The translations under genes and the position numbers were made by a program. Below the pieces are notes generated by a model that saw nothing but the letters and a program-made list of their open reading frames with translations, was not told the DNA's origin and did no database searches. From Nonomuraea aridisoli (GTDB taxonomy: Bacteria > Actinomycetota > Actinomycetes > Streptosporangiales > Streptosporangiaceae), in the NCBI RefSeq assembly GCF_003236395.1, contig NZ_POUD01000004.1:34754-98753 (forward strand): DNA of 64,000 nucleotides. Direction: 5' to 3'. Below, piece by piece: positions 17,848 to 25,931 of the stretch. Within the stretch, counting starts at the first letter, position 1. Each line of letters begins with the position of its first letter.

Positions 17848-18740
17848 AGACCTTCCTGCTGACCGGAGCGGCCGGTGGGCTGGGCCGGCACCTGGTCGAG
17901 GCTGCTCTGCGGGCCGGCCACAACGTGCTGGCGACCGACCTGGCGGCCGACGGCCTGCCGGAGCCCCATGACCGGCTGCGGGTGCGCGCCGTGGACGTCA
18001 CCTCCTCCGACGCCGCCCGCGCGGCGGTGCGGTACGCGGTCGACGAGTTCGGCGGCCTCGACGTGCTGGTGAACAGCGCGGGCCACCGCAGCGCCGGCTC
18101 GATCGAGGACATGCCGGAAGAGGAGTTCCGCCGCAACGTCGAGGTCAACTTCTTCGGCGCGGTCAACATGGTGCGCGCCGCCCTGCCGGTGATGCGCCCC
18201 AGGCGCAGGGGCAACATCGTGAACGTGTCGACCATCGGGGGCCGGCGCGCTCAGGCGGGGCTTGCGGCGTACCAGGCGGCCAAGTGGGCGCTGGGCGGCT
18301 TCACCGAGATCCTCGCCCGCGAGGTCGCGCCCATCGGCATCCGCGCCACGCTGGTCGAGCCCGGCGGCATCCGCACCCCGTGGGCGGCCGCTCCGCTCCC
18401 CATGCCGCCCCTGCACGACGAGTACGAGCCGACGGTCGGCGCCTTCGTACGGACGTACAGCGACAACCCGGACGTGCGGCGCGGCGATCCGGCGAAGATG
18501 GCGCGCGTGATCCTGCGGATCACGGACGAGCCGGACCCTCCGGTACGGCTCCTCCTCGGCTCGGACGCGGCCTGGCTCGCGCCGCTGATCGCCGAGGCGC
18601 GCGCCGCGGAGGACGCCGCCTGGCACGAGGTGAGCGTGTCCACGGACCTCGACGGGCTCGGCGACTTCTCGCGGACGCCGGTCGCATGGATGGTCCGGCC
18701 TTCACAGAAACCTTTCGACGAGAGAAGCAGCGACAGATGA
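17844..18740 (+). CDS. SDR family NAD(P)-dependent oxidoreductase (second of two)
   Basis: A 298-residue classical SDR: TGAAGGLGRH cofactor motif, NSAGHR, catalytic Ser in VNVSTIGGRRAQ, and YQAAKWALGGF. Its start overlaps the stop of the first SDR and its stop overlaps the ALDH start, so the three are translationally coupled. It is about 20 residues longer at the C terminus than its neighbour. Possibly a tandem duplication that diverged to act on successive alcohols or as a heteromer. Confidence 0.92.
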   Translation: MKTFLLTGAAGGLGRHLVEAALRAGHNVLATDLAADGLPEPHDRLRVRAVDVTSSDAARAAVRYAVDEFGGLDVLVNSAGHRSAGSIEDMPEEEFRRNVEVNFFGAVNMVRAALPVMRPRRRGNIVNVSTIGGRRAQAGLAAYQAAKWALGGFTEILAREVAPIGIRATLVEPGGIRTPWAAAPLPMPPLHDEYEPTVGAFVRTYSDNPDVRRGDPAKMARVILRITDEPDPPVRLLLGSDAAWLAPLIAEARAAEDAAWHEVSVSTDLDGLGDFSRTPVAWMVRPSQKPFDERSSDR

Positions 18741-20185
18741 TCATCCGCGACAAGCTCTACATCGGCGGCTCCTGGGTGACGCCCAGCGACCCCGGCCTGC
18801 TGGAGATCCGTTCACCACACGACCGGTCCGTGCTCGGCCGGGTGGCCCAGGCCGCCGCCGCCGACGTGGACGCCGCCGTCGCCGCGGCGCGGAAGGCGTT
18901 CGACCAGGGGCCGTGGCCGCGTACCGACCCCAAGGAGCGGCAGGAGGTGATCCGGCGGGTCAACGCGCTGCGCGAGGCCCGCGCCGACGAGGTCGCCGCG
19001 GCCATCTCCGCCGAGAACGGCTCCGCGGGCTGGTTTACCAGGGCCGGCCAGCCGTTCCTGACCCTCCAGGTCAACGCCTACCTCAAGGCGGCCGAGGAGC
19101 TCGGCTGGGAGGAGGTCGTCGAGCCGTCGGATCCTTCGGTGCCCTACGACACCATCGTCAGGCGTGAGCCGATCGGCGTGGTCGCCGCGGTCATCCCGTG
19201 GAACTCGCCGTTCTCCGCGGCCACCGCGAAGCTGACGCCCGCCCTGCTGGCCGGCAACACCGTGGTGCTGAAGGTCTCCCCGGAGAACTCGCTGAGCATG
19301 ATGCTCCTGGCCGACCTCTACCACGAGGCCGGACTCCCCGAGGGCGTGCTCAGCATCCTGCCCGCCGACCGGGAGACCAGCGAGTATCTGATCTCGCACC
19401 CCGGCATTGACAAGATCGCGTTCACCGGCTCGACCCGGGCGGGCCGGCGCATCGCCTCCATCGCCGGCGACCACCTCAAGCGGGTCAGCCTCGAGCTGGG
19501 CGGCAAGTCCGCCGCCGTCATCCTGGAGGACGCCGACCTCGCCGCGGTGATGCGCGGTCTGCGCTCCGGCTCCCTGGGCAACAACGGCGAGGCGTGCATC
19601 CTGCAGACCCGGATCCTGGCGCCGCGCAGCCGTTACGAGGAGATCGTCGCCGCGCTGAAGGAGATGGTGGAGTCGCTGAAGGTCGGCGACCCCTCCGACC
19701 CGGACACCTTCATCGGCCCCATGATCCGCCCGGACCAGCAGCAGCGCGTGATCGACTACATCAGGCTGGGCATCGAGGAAGGCGCCCGCCTGGTGACCGG
19801 CGGCCCCCAGGTCCCGGCCGGCCTGGAGAACGGCAACTACGTCACCCCCACCGTCTTCGCCGACGTGGACAACGGCATGCGCATCGCCCAGGAGGAGATC
19901 TTCGGCCCCGTCCTGGTCGTGATCCCCTACGACGACGAGGACGACGCGGTACGCATCGCCAACGACTCCGAGTACGGCCTGTCCGGAGGCGTCTGGTCCT
20001 CGAGCACCGAACGCGCCCTCACCGTCGCCCGCCGCCTGCGCACCGGAACCGTCACCCTGAACGGCTCACCGATCAGCTTCGACGGCCCCTTCGGCGGCTA
20101 CAAGGCGAGCGGCATAGGCCGCGAATACGGCCCAGTGGGCCTGACCGAATACCTCGAACACAAATCCATCACCCGCCACCACTGA
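18737..20185 (+). CDS. Aldehyde dehydrogenase (NAD(P)+)
   Basis: A 482-residue ALDH. The family blocks are intact: VIPWNSPF, FTGSTRAGRRI, catalytic Glu in LELGGKSAA, catalytic Cys in GNNGEACILQTR, and EEIFGPVLVV. Start overlaps the upstream SDR stop by four bases. With two SDRs in the operon the set would oxidise an alcohol to aldehyde and then to acid. The substrate is not readable from sequence. Confidence 0.93.
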   Translation: MIIRDKLYIGGSWVTPSDPGLLEIRSPHDRSVLGRVAQAAAADVDAAVAAARKAFDQGPWPRTDPKERQEVIRRVNALREARADEVAAAISAENGSAGWFTRAGQPFLTLQVNAYLKAAEELGWEEVVEPSDPSVPYDTIVRREPIGVVAAVIPWNSPFSAATAKLTPALLAGNTVVLKVSPENSLSMMLLADLYHEAGLPEGVLSILPADRETSEYLISHPGIDKIAFTGSTRAGRRIASIAGDHLKRVSLELGGKSAAVILEDADLAAVMRGLRSGSLGNNGEACILQTRILAPRSRYEEIVAALKEMVESLKVGDPSDPDTFIGPMIRPDQQQRVIDYIRLGIEEGARLVTGGPQVPAGLENGNYVTPTVFADVDNGMRIAQEEIFGPVLVVIPYDDEDDAVRIANDSEYGLSGGVWSSSTERALTVARRLRTGTVTLNGSPISFDGPFGGYKASGIGREYGPVGLTEYLEHKSITRHH

Positions 20186-20218
20186 CCCCCGATCGGGGAG
20201 TCCGTCCAGGGTGAGCCC

Positions 20219-20366
20219 ATGCCGAAGGTCCTGATCACGGGAATGTCGGGGACGGGTAAGTCGACTGCCCTGCGGATCCTGGGCTCACGAGGACACCGGG
20301 TCGTGGACACGGACTACGGCCGGGTTGTTCGTGGCCGGTTGCACCAGCAACCAGGGGACGTTGATC
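20219..20366 (+). pseudogene. Remnant of a P-loop kinase-like NTPase with internal deletion
   Basis: The first ~33 residues are an intact N terminus with Walker A (MPKVLITGMSGTGKSTALRI) and VVDTDY. The frame then goes to nonsense. In the next frame, from 20325, LFVAGCTSNQGTL appears, which I recognise as the block found ~40-50 residues later in this adenylate-kinase-like family. The intervening coding bases, including about one turn of frame, have been deleted, and the C-terminal half is absent because the aldo/keto reductase gene ends at 20373. Non-functional relic. Confidence 0.65.
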
Positions 20367-20372
20367 GGCGGG

Positions 20373-21368
20373 TCAGCGTTCGCTGTCCAGCTGGGCCATC
20401 GCCTGGCTGGGGTAGCGGTCACCCCTGGCCGCGCCGCGGGGGATGAGGGCCTCGAGCTGCGCCAGCTCCTCGGCGCTGAGGGTGACGCGGCCGCTGTCGA
20501 TCATCGTGGCGACCTGCGCCAGGCGCCGCGCGCCGACGACCGGCACGATGTCCTCGCCCTGGGCCGCGACCCACGCGATCGCCAGCTGCGCGACCGAGGC
20601 GTCCTTCGCCGCGGCCAGCTCCTCCAGCCGTGCGACGAGAGCCGTGTTGTGCTCGAGGTTGGCGCCCTGGAAACGCGGCGACATCGCTCGGGCTCCCTCG
20701 ACGGCTCCGCTGCCGCCGATCAGACCGCGGGACAGCACACCGTAGGCGGTGACGCCGATGCCGAGCTCACGGCACACGGGCAGGATCTCGTCCTCGATGT
20801 CGCGGGTGAGCAGGGAGTACTCGATCTGCAGGTCGCAGATGGGTGCGACGGCGGCGGCGCGGCGGATCGTCTCCGCCCCGACCTCGCTGAGGCCGATGTG
20901 ACGCACGTAGCCCTTCTCGACCAGCTCGGCGATCGCGCCGACGGTGTCCTCGATGGGTACGGACGGGTCGAGCCGGGCCGGGCGGTAGACGTCGACGTGG
21001 TCGGTGCCGAGGCGCTGCAACGTGTAGGTCAGGAAGTTCCCCACCGCGGCGGGCCGGGCGTCGATCCCGAGCAGCCCGCCGTCGGGGCCGCGCATGGCCC
21101 CGAACTTGACGGAGAGCACGACCTCGTCACGGTCGCGGCCCTGCAGCGCGCGCCGGATCAGCATCTCGTTGTGCCCCGAACCGTAGAAGTCCCCGGTGTC
21201 CAGCAGGGTGCCGCCGGCATCCAGGTACGCGTGCACGACCCGCACGCCTTCGTCGTCGTCCAGGGGGCCGTAGGCGCCGGACAGGCCCATGCAGCCGAGA
21301 CCGGGCGAGGAGACGGTGGGACCGGTGCGGCCGAGGCGGCGGGCGCCGAGTTGCGTCTTCGTTGTCAT
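20373..21368 (-). CDS. Aldo/keto reductase
   Basis: A 331-residue (alpha/beta)8 NADPH-dependent reductase: GLGCMGLSGAYG near the N terminus, catalytic Asp and Tyr in LLDTGDFYGSGHNE, Lys in VVLSVKFG, and PVVGARRLAQV for the cofactor phosphate. The position usually occupied by catalytic His in the HVDVY-type segment reads DHVDVYRPAR, where many members have YQHR; this is unusual but lies past the motif. Divergent from an HTH regulator across a perfect palindrome, so probably induced by an aldehyde or xenobiotic. Confidence 0.9.
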   Translation of the reverse strand: MTTKTQLGARRLGRTGPTVSSPGLGCMGLSGAYGPLDDDEGVRVVHAYLDAGGTLLDTGDFYGSGHNEMLIRRALQGRDRDEVVLSVKFGAMRGPDGGLLGIDARPAAVGNFLTYTLQRLGTDHVDVYRPARLDPSVPIEDTVGAIAELVEKGYVRHIGLSEVGAETIRRAAAVAPICDLQIEYSLLTRDIEDEILPVCRELGIGVTAYGVLSRGLIGGSGAVEGARAMSPRFQGANLEHNTALVARLEELAAAKDASVAQLAIAWVAAQGEDIVPVVGARRLAQVATMIDSGRVTLSAEELAQLEALIPRGAARGDRYPSQAMAQLDSER

Positions 21369-21416
21369 GTCCCCACTGTGTGCCCCCGCCGCGCACCGGG
21401 AACAGGCCTGACCCAT

Positions 21417-21437
21417 CCAGGGACAACCTGTCCCTGG
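21417..21437. promoter_or_regulatory. Perfect 21-bp palindromic operator between aldo/keto reductase and HTH regulator
   Basis: CCAGGGACA, three bases (ACC), TGTCCCTGG. The arms are perfect over 9 bp. It lies in the divergent gap and abuts the ATG at 21438, one candidate start of the regulator. Most likely the autoregulatory and reductase-controlling operator. Confidence 0.75.
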
Positions 21438-21470
21438 ATGCCCGGCGAGACGCGGCCGATACTGGTGAAC

Positions 21471-22316
21471 GTGATCGACCGTGCCGGGCTCGCCGACTTC
21501 CTCCGCCGCCGCCGGGAGCTGCTGCGCCCGTCCGATGTCGGCCTGCCCGACGGCGTACGGCGCCGCACACCGGGCCTGCGGCGGGACGAGGTGGCCCAGC
21601 TGGCCGGCATGTCCACCGACTACTACGCCCGGCTGGAGCAGTGCCGCGGCGCGCACCCGTCCGAGCCGATCGTGGCCGCCCTGGCCCGCGCGCTCCGCTG
21701 CGACCTCGACGAACGCGACCACCTCTTCCACCTGGCCGGACTGACGCCCCCGGCTCGCCGTGCCGGCCGGCACATCCGCCCAGGACTGATCAGCCTGGCC
21801 GACCGGCTCACCGACGTCCCGGTCCGCATCTGCACCGATCTGCACGAGGTGTTGTGGCAGAACGCCCTCGCCGATGTCGTGCTGGGCCGTGAGGACCGCC
21901 ACACCGGACGCGCGCGCATCGCCGCATGGCGCTGGTTCACCGACCCGGCGTCGCGCGCCCAGGCCCCGGAGGAGGACTGGCCACGGCTTTCGGCCGCGCT
22001 CGCCGGTGACCTGCGGGCGACGTACTCCCGCCGCGCCGGCGACGACGACGTCGTGGACCTCGTGCACGGGCTGGTGAGACGCAGCCCCGAGTTCCGCACG
22101 TTGTGGGAACGCCACGAGGTCGCGGTGCGACGTTCCGACCGCAAGCGCCTCCTGCACCCGGAGGTCGGCATGCTCCACCTGACCTGCGAAATCCTGCTCA
22201 CCCCCGAAGAGGACCTCAAGCTGCTGGCCTTCTTCCCCACCGAGGGCACCGACGCCCGCGAGAAACTCGACCTCCTGCGCGTCATCGGCACGCAGAACTT
22301 CCGGACGACCGTGTGA
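21471..22316 (+). CDS. Helix-turn-helix (XRE/MmyB-type) transcriptional regulator
   Basis: A 281-residue protein. Residues ~1-80 hold an XRE helix-turn-helix (LRRDEVAQLAGMSTDYYARL). The C-terminal ~180 residues match the MmyB-like ligand-binding domain of actinobacterial regulators (VRICTDLHEVLWQNALADVV). I chose GTG 21471 (reading MIDRAGLADFLRRRRE), the usual start of this family; ATG 21438 would add 11 residues and lie right against the palindrome. Neither has a strong SD. It probably represses or activates the divergent reductase. Confidence 0.85.
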   Translation: MIDRAGLADFLRRRRELLRPSDVGLPDGVRRRTPGLRRDEVAQLAGMSTDYYARLEQCRGAHPSEPIVAALARALRCDLDERDHLFHLAGLTPPARRAGRHIRPGLISLADRLTDVPVRICTDLHEVLWQNALADVVLGREDRHTGRARIAAWRWFTDPASRAQAPEEDWPRLSAALAGDLRATYSRRAGDDDVVDLVHGLVRRSPEFRTLWERHEVAVRRSDRKRLLHPEVGMLHLTCEILLTPEEDLKLLAFFPTEGTDAREKLDLLRVIGTQNFRTTV

Positions 22317-22338
22317 CCGAGCACCAGGGGCGTCCCGT

Positions 22339-22716
22339 TCAGCCGGCCGCTGCGGTCCGCAGGCTCTCTCGATGCGCTCGATTCGCGATGATCAGCCCGT
22401 CGAGGGCGTCGCGCGTGCGGATGAGGTCGGTGATGTGCTCGGAGAGCCGGTCGCGCTCCTGCGCCATCCGCTCCAGCGCGGTGTCGTCATTGTCCACGCT
22501 GGGCGTCTCGACGCACGGCAGCAGCTCGGCGATGGTGCGGCTGGACAAGCCGGCCGCATACAGCCGTTGGAGGAAGGTCACCCGCTCGACCGCGCCGTCG
22601 GTGTAGCGCCGCTGCCCGCTGTGGCTGCGGGTGCTGGTGAGCAGTCCCTGCTCCTCGTAATAGCGCAGGGACCGGACACTGACTCCGGTCCGAGCCGCGA
22701 GCTCCCCGATGCGCAC
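22339..22716 (-). CDS. MerR family transcriptional regulator
   Basis: A 125-residue protein. N-terminal MerR winged helix (MRIGELAARTGVSVRSLRYY, then EEQGLLTSTR and GQRRYTDGAVERVTFLQRL), followed by a dimerisation coiled coil (ALERMAQERDRLSEHITDLI). No metal cysteines, so probably a redox or small-molecule sensor. It is divergent from the Old Yellow Enzyme gene; TTGCCT and a weak TTAGCG-type -10 at 22751-22781 are 18-19 bp apart, the stretched spacing MerR proteins act on. Confidence 0.88.
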   Translation of the reverse strand: MRIGELAARTGVSVRSLRYYEEQGLLTSTRSHSGQRRYTDGAVERVTFLQRLYAAGLSSRTIAELLPCVETPSVDNDDTALERMAQERDRLSEHITDLIRTRDALDGLIIANRAHRESLRTAAAG

Positions 22717-22829
22717 GTCGTCCTCCTGGGTGTGATCTGCGGCACATGGCTTGCCTCTGACATGGATGTGAGGTTTTAGCGTAACCGACGTGCCCGAGAC
22801 CTGGGCGCCACGGAACGAGGAGTGCTTGC

Positions 22830-23903
22830 GTGATGACGCTTTTCAGCAGCTATCAGCTCGGCCGCCTCACCCTGCCCAACCGGCTGGTGATGGCCCCGAT
22901 GACGCGGGTCCGGGCCGCCGCCGGCGGTCTGGCGACGCCGTCGATGGCGACGTACTACGCACAACGAGCGACCGCCGGCCTGATCGTGACCGAGGGGGTG
23001 CAGCCGAGCCTGATCGGGCAGTCCAACCCGGGCACGCCGGGGCTGTACACCGATGAGCAGGTCGCCGCGTGGCGTCCGGTGACCGCCGCCGTGCACGCCA
23101 ACGGCGGCCGGATCTTCGCCCAGATCATGCACGGCGGACGGGTCTCGCATCCCGACACCACCGGTACGCGGCCGATCGCGCCGTCGGCCGTCCCCGCCGC
23201 CGGCGAGGTGTTCACCCCGACCGGGCCCCGGCCCGCGCCGACCCCGCGCGCCCTGGACACCGCCGAAGTCGCTGAGCACGCCCAGGCATACGCCCAGGCC
23301 GCCCGCCGTGCCGTCGACGCCGGCTTCGACGGCGTGGAGCTGCACGGCGCCAATGGCTACCTGATCTCGCAGTTCCTCTCCTCCAACGCCAACCTGCGCA
23401 CGGACCTCTACGGAGGTTCGGTGGTCAATCGCATCCGGTTCGCCGTCGAGGCGGTGTCCGCGACCGTCGAGGCCGTCGGCGCGCACAGGACCGGCATCCG
23501 CCTCTCTCCCGGTGGGACGTTCTGGGGCGTGGAGGAGACCGATGTCCCCGAGCTCTACACCGCTTTACTGACAGAGCTGGCCCGCCTCGGGGTGGCCTAC
23601 GTCCATCTCGAAGCCACCGCCGAGGAAGAGGTGCTGGTCGGCCTGCGCCGCACGTGGCCCGGCACCCTCATCATGAACCCCGTGCCGGGGCTGGGAGCCA
23701 AGCAGGCCGGACGGGCCGACGCCGACCACTGGCTCGGGCTGGGGGCCGACCTCATCAGCTTCGGGCGCGCCTTCCTCGCCAACCCCGACCTGGTCGAACG
23801 GCTGCGTAACGCACTCCCGATCGCCCCCGCCGACGAGGCCACGTTCTACCAAGGCGGCGACAGGGGTTACCTGACCTACTCGGCGCATCAGTACGCGGCC
23901 TGA
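22830..23903 (+). CDS. Alkene reductase, Old Yellow Enzyme family (FMN, NAD(P)H)
   Basis: A 357-residue TIM-barrel flavoprotein: LPNRLVMAPMTRVRAA, FAQIMHGGRVSHPD, FDGVELHGANGYLISQFLSS with the substrate-binding His/Asn pair, and DLISFGRAFLANPDLVERL. It should reduce activated C=C bonds of enals, enones or nitroalkenes using FMN. GTG 22830 gives the best spacing to GAGGAG at 22817; ATG 22833 is only one codon later. Control by the divergent MerR gene is likely. Confidence 0.92.
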   Translation: MMTLFSSYQLGRLTLPNRLVMAPMTRVRAAAGGLATPSMATYYAQRATAGLIVTEGVQPSLIGQSNPGTPGLYTDEQVAAWRPVTAAVHANGGRIFAQIMHGGRVSHPDTTGTRPIAPSAVPAAGEVFTPTGPRPAPTPRALDTAEVAEHAQAYAQAARRAVDAGFDGVELHGANGYLISQFLSSNANLRTDLYGGSVVNRIRFAVEAVSATVEAVGAHRTGIRLSPGGTFWGVEETDVPELYTALLTELARLGVAYVHLEATAEEEVLVGLRRTWPGTLIMNPVPGLGAKQAGRADADHWLGLGADLISFGRAFLANPDLVERLRNALPIAPADEATFYQGGDRGYLTYSAHQYAA

Positions 23904-23915
23904 CGGAGAAACGGC

Positions 23916-24587
23916 TCACGTAACGGTGCCGGGGCTCTGCTCCCGGCGGGCTTCGAGCGCGTCCAGGATCAGGTCCAGGCCGTAGTCGAACTCGCTCGCG
24001 TGGTCGTACTCCGGCCGCAGGGCGTGCTCGACGATCATCTCGGTCAGGTACGGCAACTCGTCCGCCGGCAGCCGTGCGAGGATGCCGCCGGCCACTTCCT
24101 CCATGTCGCCCGGTGCCGTCACCGGCAGGCTCGACTCCTCCAGGACGAACCCGCTGATGTAGCTGTCGATGAGCGAGATCGCGTGCGCGGCCATCGGCAG
24201 CGTGAACCCCGCCTCGCGGAGCACGCCGAGGACGGCGTCGTGGTGGCGCAGCGTCGCCGGCCCCGGGTTGCGGCGGGAGTCCATGAGGCCGAGAGCCCAG
24301 CTGTGCCGCGACAGGACCGCGCGCGCGGAGAAGGCGCGGGCGCGGATCGCCTCGCGCCAGTCGTCGCAACCGGCACGGGGCAGCTCGATCGCCGCGAAGA
24401 CCATGTCGACCACGCCGTCGAGGATCGCGTCCTTGTTCGGTACGTGGTGGTAGAGCGACATCGCCTCCACGCCCAGCTCCTGCGCCACCCGTCGCATGGT
24501 GATCGCCTCCACGCCGCCGCGATCGGCGACCCGGATCGCGGCTTCCAGCACGAGACCTCTGCTGAGCGGTTGCGGTGGCGGTGACAC
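23916..24587 (-). CDS. TetR family regulator of the neighbouring nitroreductase (intact copy)
   Basis: A 223-residue protein. The helix-turn-helix is ITMRRVAQELGVEAMSLYHH; the C-terminal domain is of the TetR_C_1 tetracycline-repressor type (HAISLIDSYISGFVLEE, then LPYLTEMIVEHAL). Starts with GTG at 24587. It is divergent from the deazaflavin-type nitroreductase gene, and the 106-base gap contains three CTTAC-N4-GTAAG palindromes. A truncated second copy with its own triple operator lies at 38387. Confidence 0.88.
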   Translation of the reverse strand: MSPPPQPLSRGLVLEAAIRVADRGGVEAITMRRVAQELGVEAMSLYHHVPNKDAILDGVVDMVFAAIELPRAGCDDWREAIRARAFSARAVLSRHSWALGLMDSRRNPGPATLRHHDAVLGVLREAGFTLPMAAHAISLIDSYISGFVLEESSLPVTAPGDMEEVAGGILARLPADELPYLTEMIVEHALRPEYDHASEFDYGLDLILDALEARREQSPGTVT

Positions 24588-24614
24588 GGCGACTCCGGGA
24601 GTGCGGTTGACAAC

Positions 24615-24665
24615 CTTACGATCGTAAGTCAGCCTTACACACGTAAGCTACCTTACTGGTGTAAG
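24615..24665. promoter_or_regulatory. Three tandem CTTAC-N4-GTAAG operators
   Basis: CTTACGATCGTAAG (24615-24628, perfect palindrome), CTTACACACGTAAG (24634-24647) and CTTACTGGTGTAAG (24652-24665). Centres are 19 and 18 bp apart, so bound dimers would be nearly two helical turns apart on about the same face. Probable binding array of the divergent TetR protein. Confidence 0.82.
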
Positions 24666-24693
24666 GCCACCCGCCCTGTGAGAGGAGATCCCC

Positions 24694-25068
24694 ATGCCGA
24701 TGCCGAGCTGGTGGGGGCACGTGAACAAACGGGTGTTCAACCCACGCGCGATCGCCGGCGGGAAGTGGCCGGTGCTGACGCACGTCGGCCGCGTCTCCGG
24801 CAGGACGTACCACACCCCTCTCGACGCGTACCCCGTCGACGGCGGCTACGTGTTCGTCCTGGTGTACGGATCCCGCTCGGACTGGGTGCGGAACATCCTC
24901 GCCGCCGACCGCGCGCGGCTCCGGGTCGACGGGAAAGACGTGGAGCTCGTCGCCCCGCGCCTCATCGGGGAGCAGGAGGCGTTCCAGGCTCTCTCCGACG
25001 AGGTGCCGCGGCCACCGAGGCTGCTCCGCATCAGCGAGTTCCTCCGCATGGACCTGGCCGCTAGCTGA
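24694..25068 (+). CDS. Nitroreductase family deazaflavin-dependent oxidoreductase (Ddn-like)
   Basis: A 124-residue single-domain split-barrel protein. THVGRVSGRTYHTPLDAYPV and FVLVYGSRSDWVRNIL are typical of the actinobacterial F420-dependent Ddn/nitroreductase family, which reduces quinones, nitro compounds and other electrophiles. ATG 24694 follows AGAGGAGAT. Divergent from its TetR regulator. A second, ~70% identical 124-residue copy in inverted orientation is at 37848-38222. Confidence 0.85.
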   Translation: MPMPSWWGHVNKRVFNPRAIAGGKWPVLTHVGRVSGRTYHTPLDAYPVDGGYVFVLVYGSRSDWVRNILAADRARLRVDGKDVELVAPRLIGEQEAFQALSDEVPRPPRLLRISEFLRMDLAAS

Positions 25069-25082
25069 CGATCCGGGCGGGT

Positions 25083-25103
25083 GCCCGTTCAGGGTGAGCG
25101 GGC
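25083..25103. terminator. Hairpin between convergent nitroreductase and IclR genes
   Basis: GCCCGTTCA, GGG, TGAGCGGGC: 9-bp stem with one G-T mismatch. It overlaps the last bases of the IclR gene. Confidence 0.4.
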
Positions 25104-25865
25104 GAGGTCGGCCTCGACGGCGGCCGCCGTACGGGAAAGGGCGTCGACCAGCGTCGGCAGCCGGTGCCGGTCGTAGCGTGCGCTCGGCATCGACACCGAC
25201 AGGCCGGCGAGGGCGTGCCCGTCGGGGGCCCGTACCGACACACCGAGCGCCACCACGCCGCGCTCCGAACGGCCCTGGTTGAGAGCGAAACCGTTGCGCC
25301 GCACGCGGGCCAGCTCGATCCGCAGCCGGTCCAGGTCGGGCCGCTCAGCGGGCCGGTCGGCGTAACGTCCGGCCGGATAGACCGCCTCCAGCTCCTCGTC
25401 GGTCAGCTCCGCCAGCAGCAGCAGCCCCGCCGTGGTGTGGTGGGCCGGGAACACCATGCCCTCGCGGGAGCCCACCCGCAGGCTCTGGAAGCACTCGACG
25501 CTGGCGATGAACCGGACCGTGTCCCCGGTGCGCACCGCCAGGTTCGCGGACTCGTCGAACATGCCGACCAGCCGGTGCAGGTGCGGCAGCGCCGCCGCCC
25601 GCACCCGAGACGCGGCCGAGGGCGAGTGGGCCGCGAGCTCCAGGACCGGGCCGGCCCGGTAGAGACGCCGTTCGTCCTGGACCGCGAAGTCGCGGTAGAC
25701 CAGCATCGCGAGCAGCCGGTGGGCGGTGGAGCGGGCCACGCCCAGCCGCTCGGCGACCTCCGATACGGTCAGCTCACCCTCCAGCTGCAACATCGCGGCG
25801 ATCCGCAGCGCGTGGTCCACGCTGTTGATCAGATAGGTCGGCGGATTCTTCAGCGGCTTGCCCAC
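25089..25865 (-). CDS. IclR family transcriptional regulator of the gentisate cluster
   Basis: About 258 residues. The N-terminal winged helix is LEGELTVSEVAERLGVARST followed by AHRLLAMLV. The IclR effector domain follows (ANLAVRTGDTVRFIASVE, FPAHHTTAGLLLLAELT, GVSVRAPDGHALAGLSVSMP). I use GTG 25865, just after GAGGGG; an in-frame TTG at 25883 would lie inside the palindrome at 25875-25891. It is divergent from the gentisate catabolic operon and likely controls it in response to an aromatic acid or ring-cleavage product. Confidence 0.88.
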   Translation of the reverse strand: MGKPLKNPPTYLINSVDHALRIAAMLQLEGELTVSEVAERLGVARSTAHRLLAMLVYRDFAVQDERRLYRAGPVLELAAHSPSAASRVRAAALPHLHRLVGMFDESANLAVRTGDTVRFIASVECFQSLRVGSREGMVFPAHHTTAGLLLLAELTDEELEAVYPAGRYADRPAERPDLDRLRIELARVRRNGFALNQGRSERGVVALGVSVRAPDGHALAGLSVSMPSARYDRHRLPTLVDALSRTAAAVEADLARSP

Positions 25866-25874
25866 AACCCCTCG

Positions 25875-25891
25875 ATTCTGCAACGCAGAAT
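25875..25891. promoter_or_regulatory. Perfect inverted repeat between IclR gene and gentisate operon
   Basis: ATTCTGC, AAC, GCAGAAT: 7-bp arms, 17 bp overall. It lies in the divergent gap, ~40 bases before the dioxygenase ATG. Good candidate IclR operator. Confidence 0.65.
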
Positions 25892-25931
25892 TCCAGATTC
25901 CTCAAGGTGTCACGGCAGCAAGATTAGCCGT

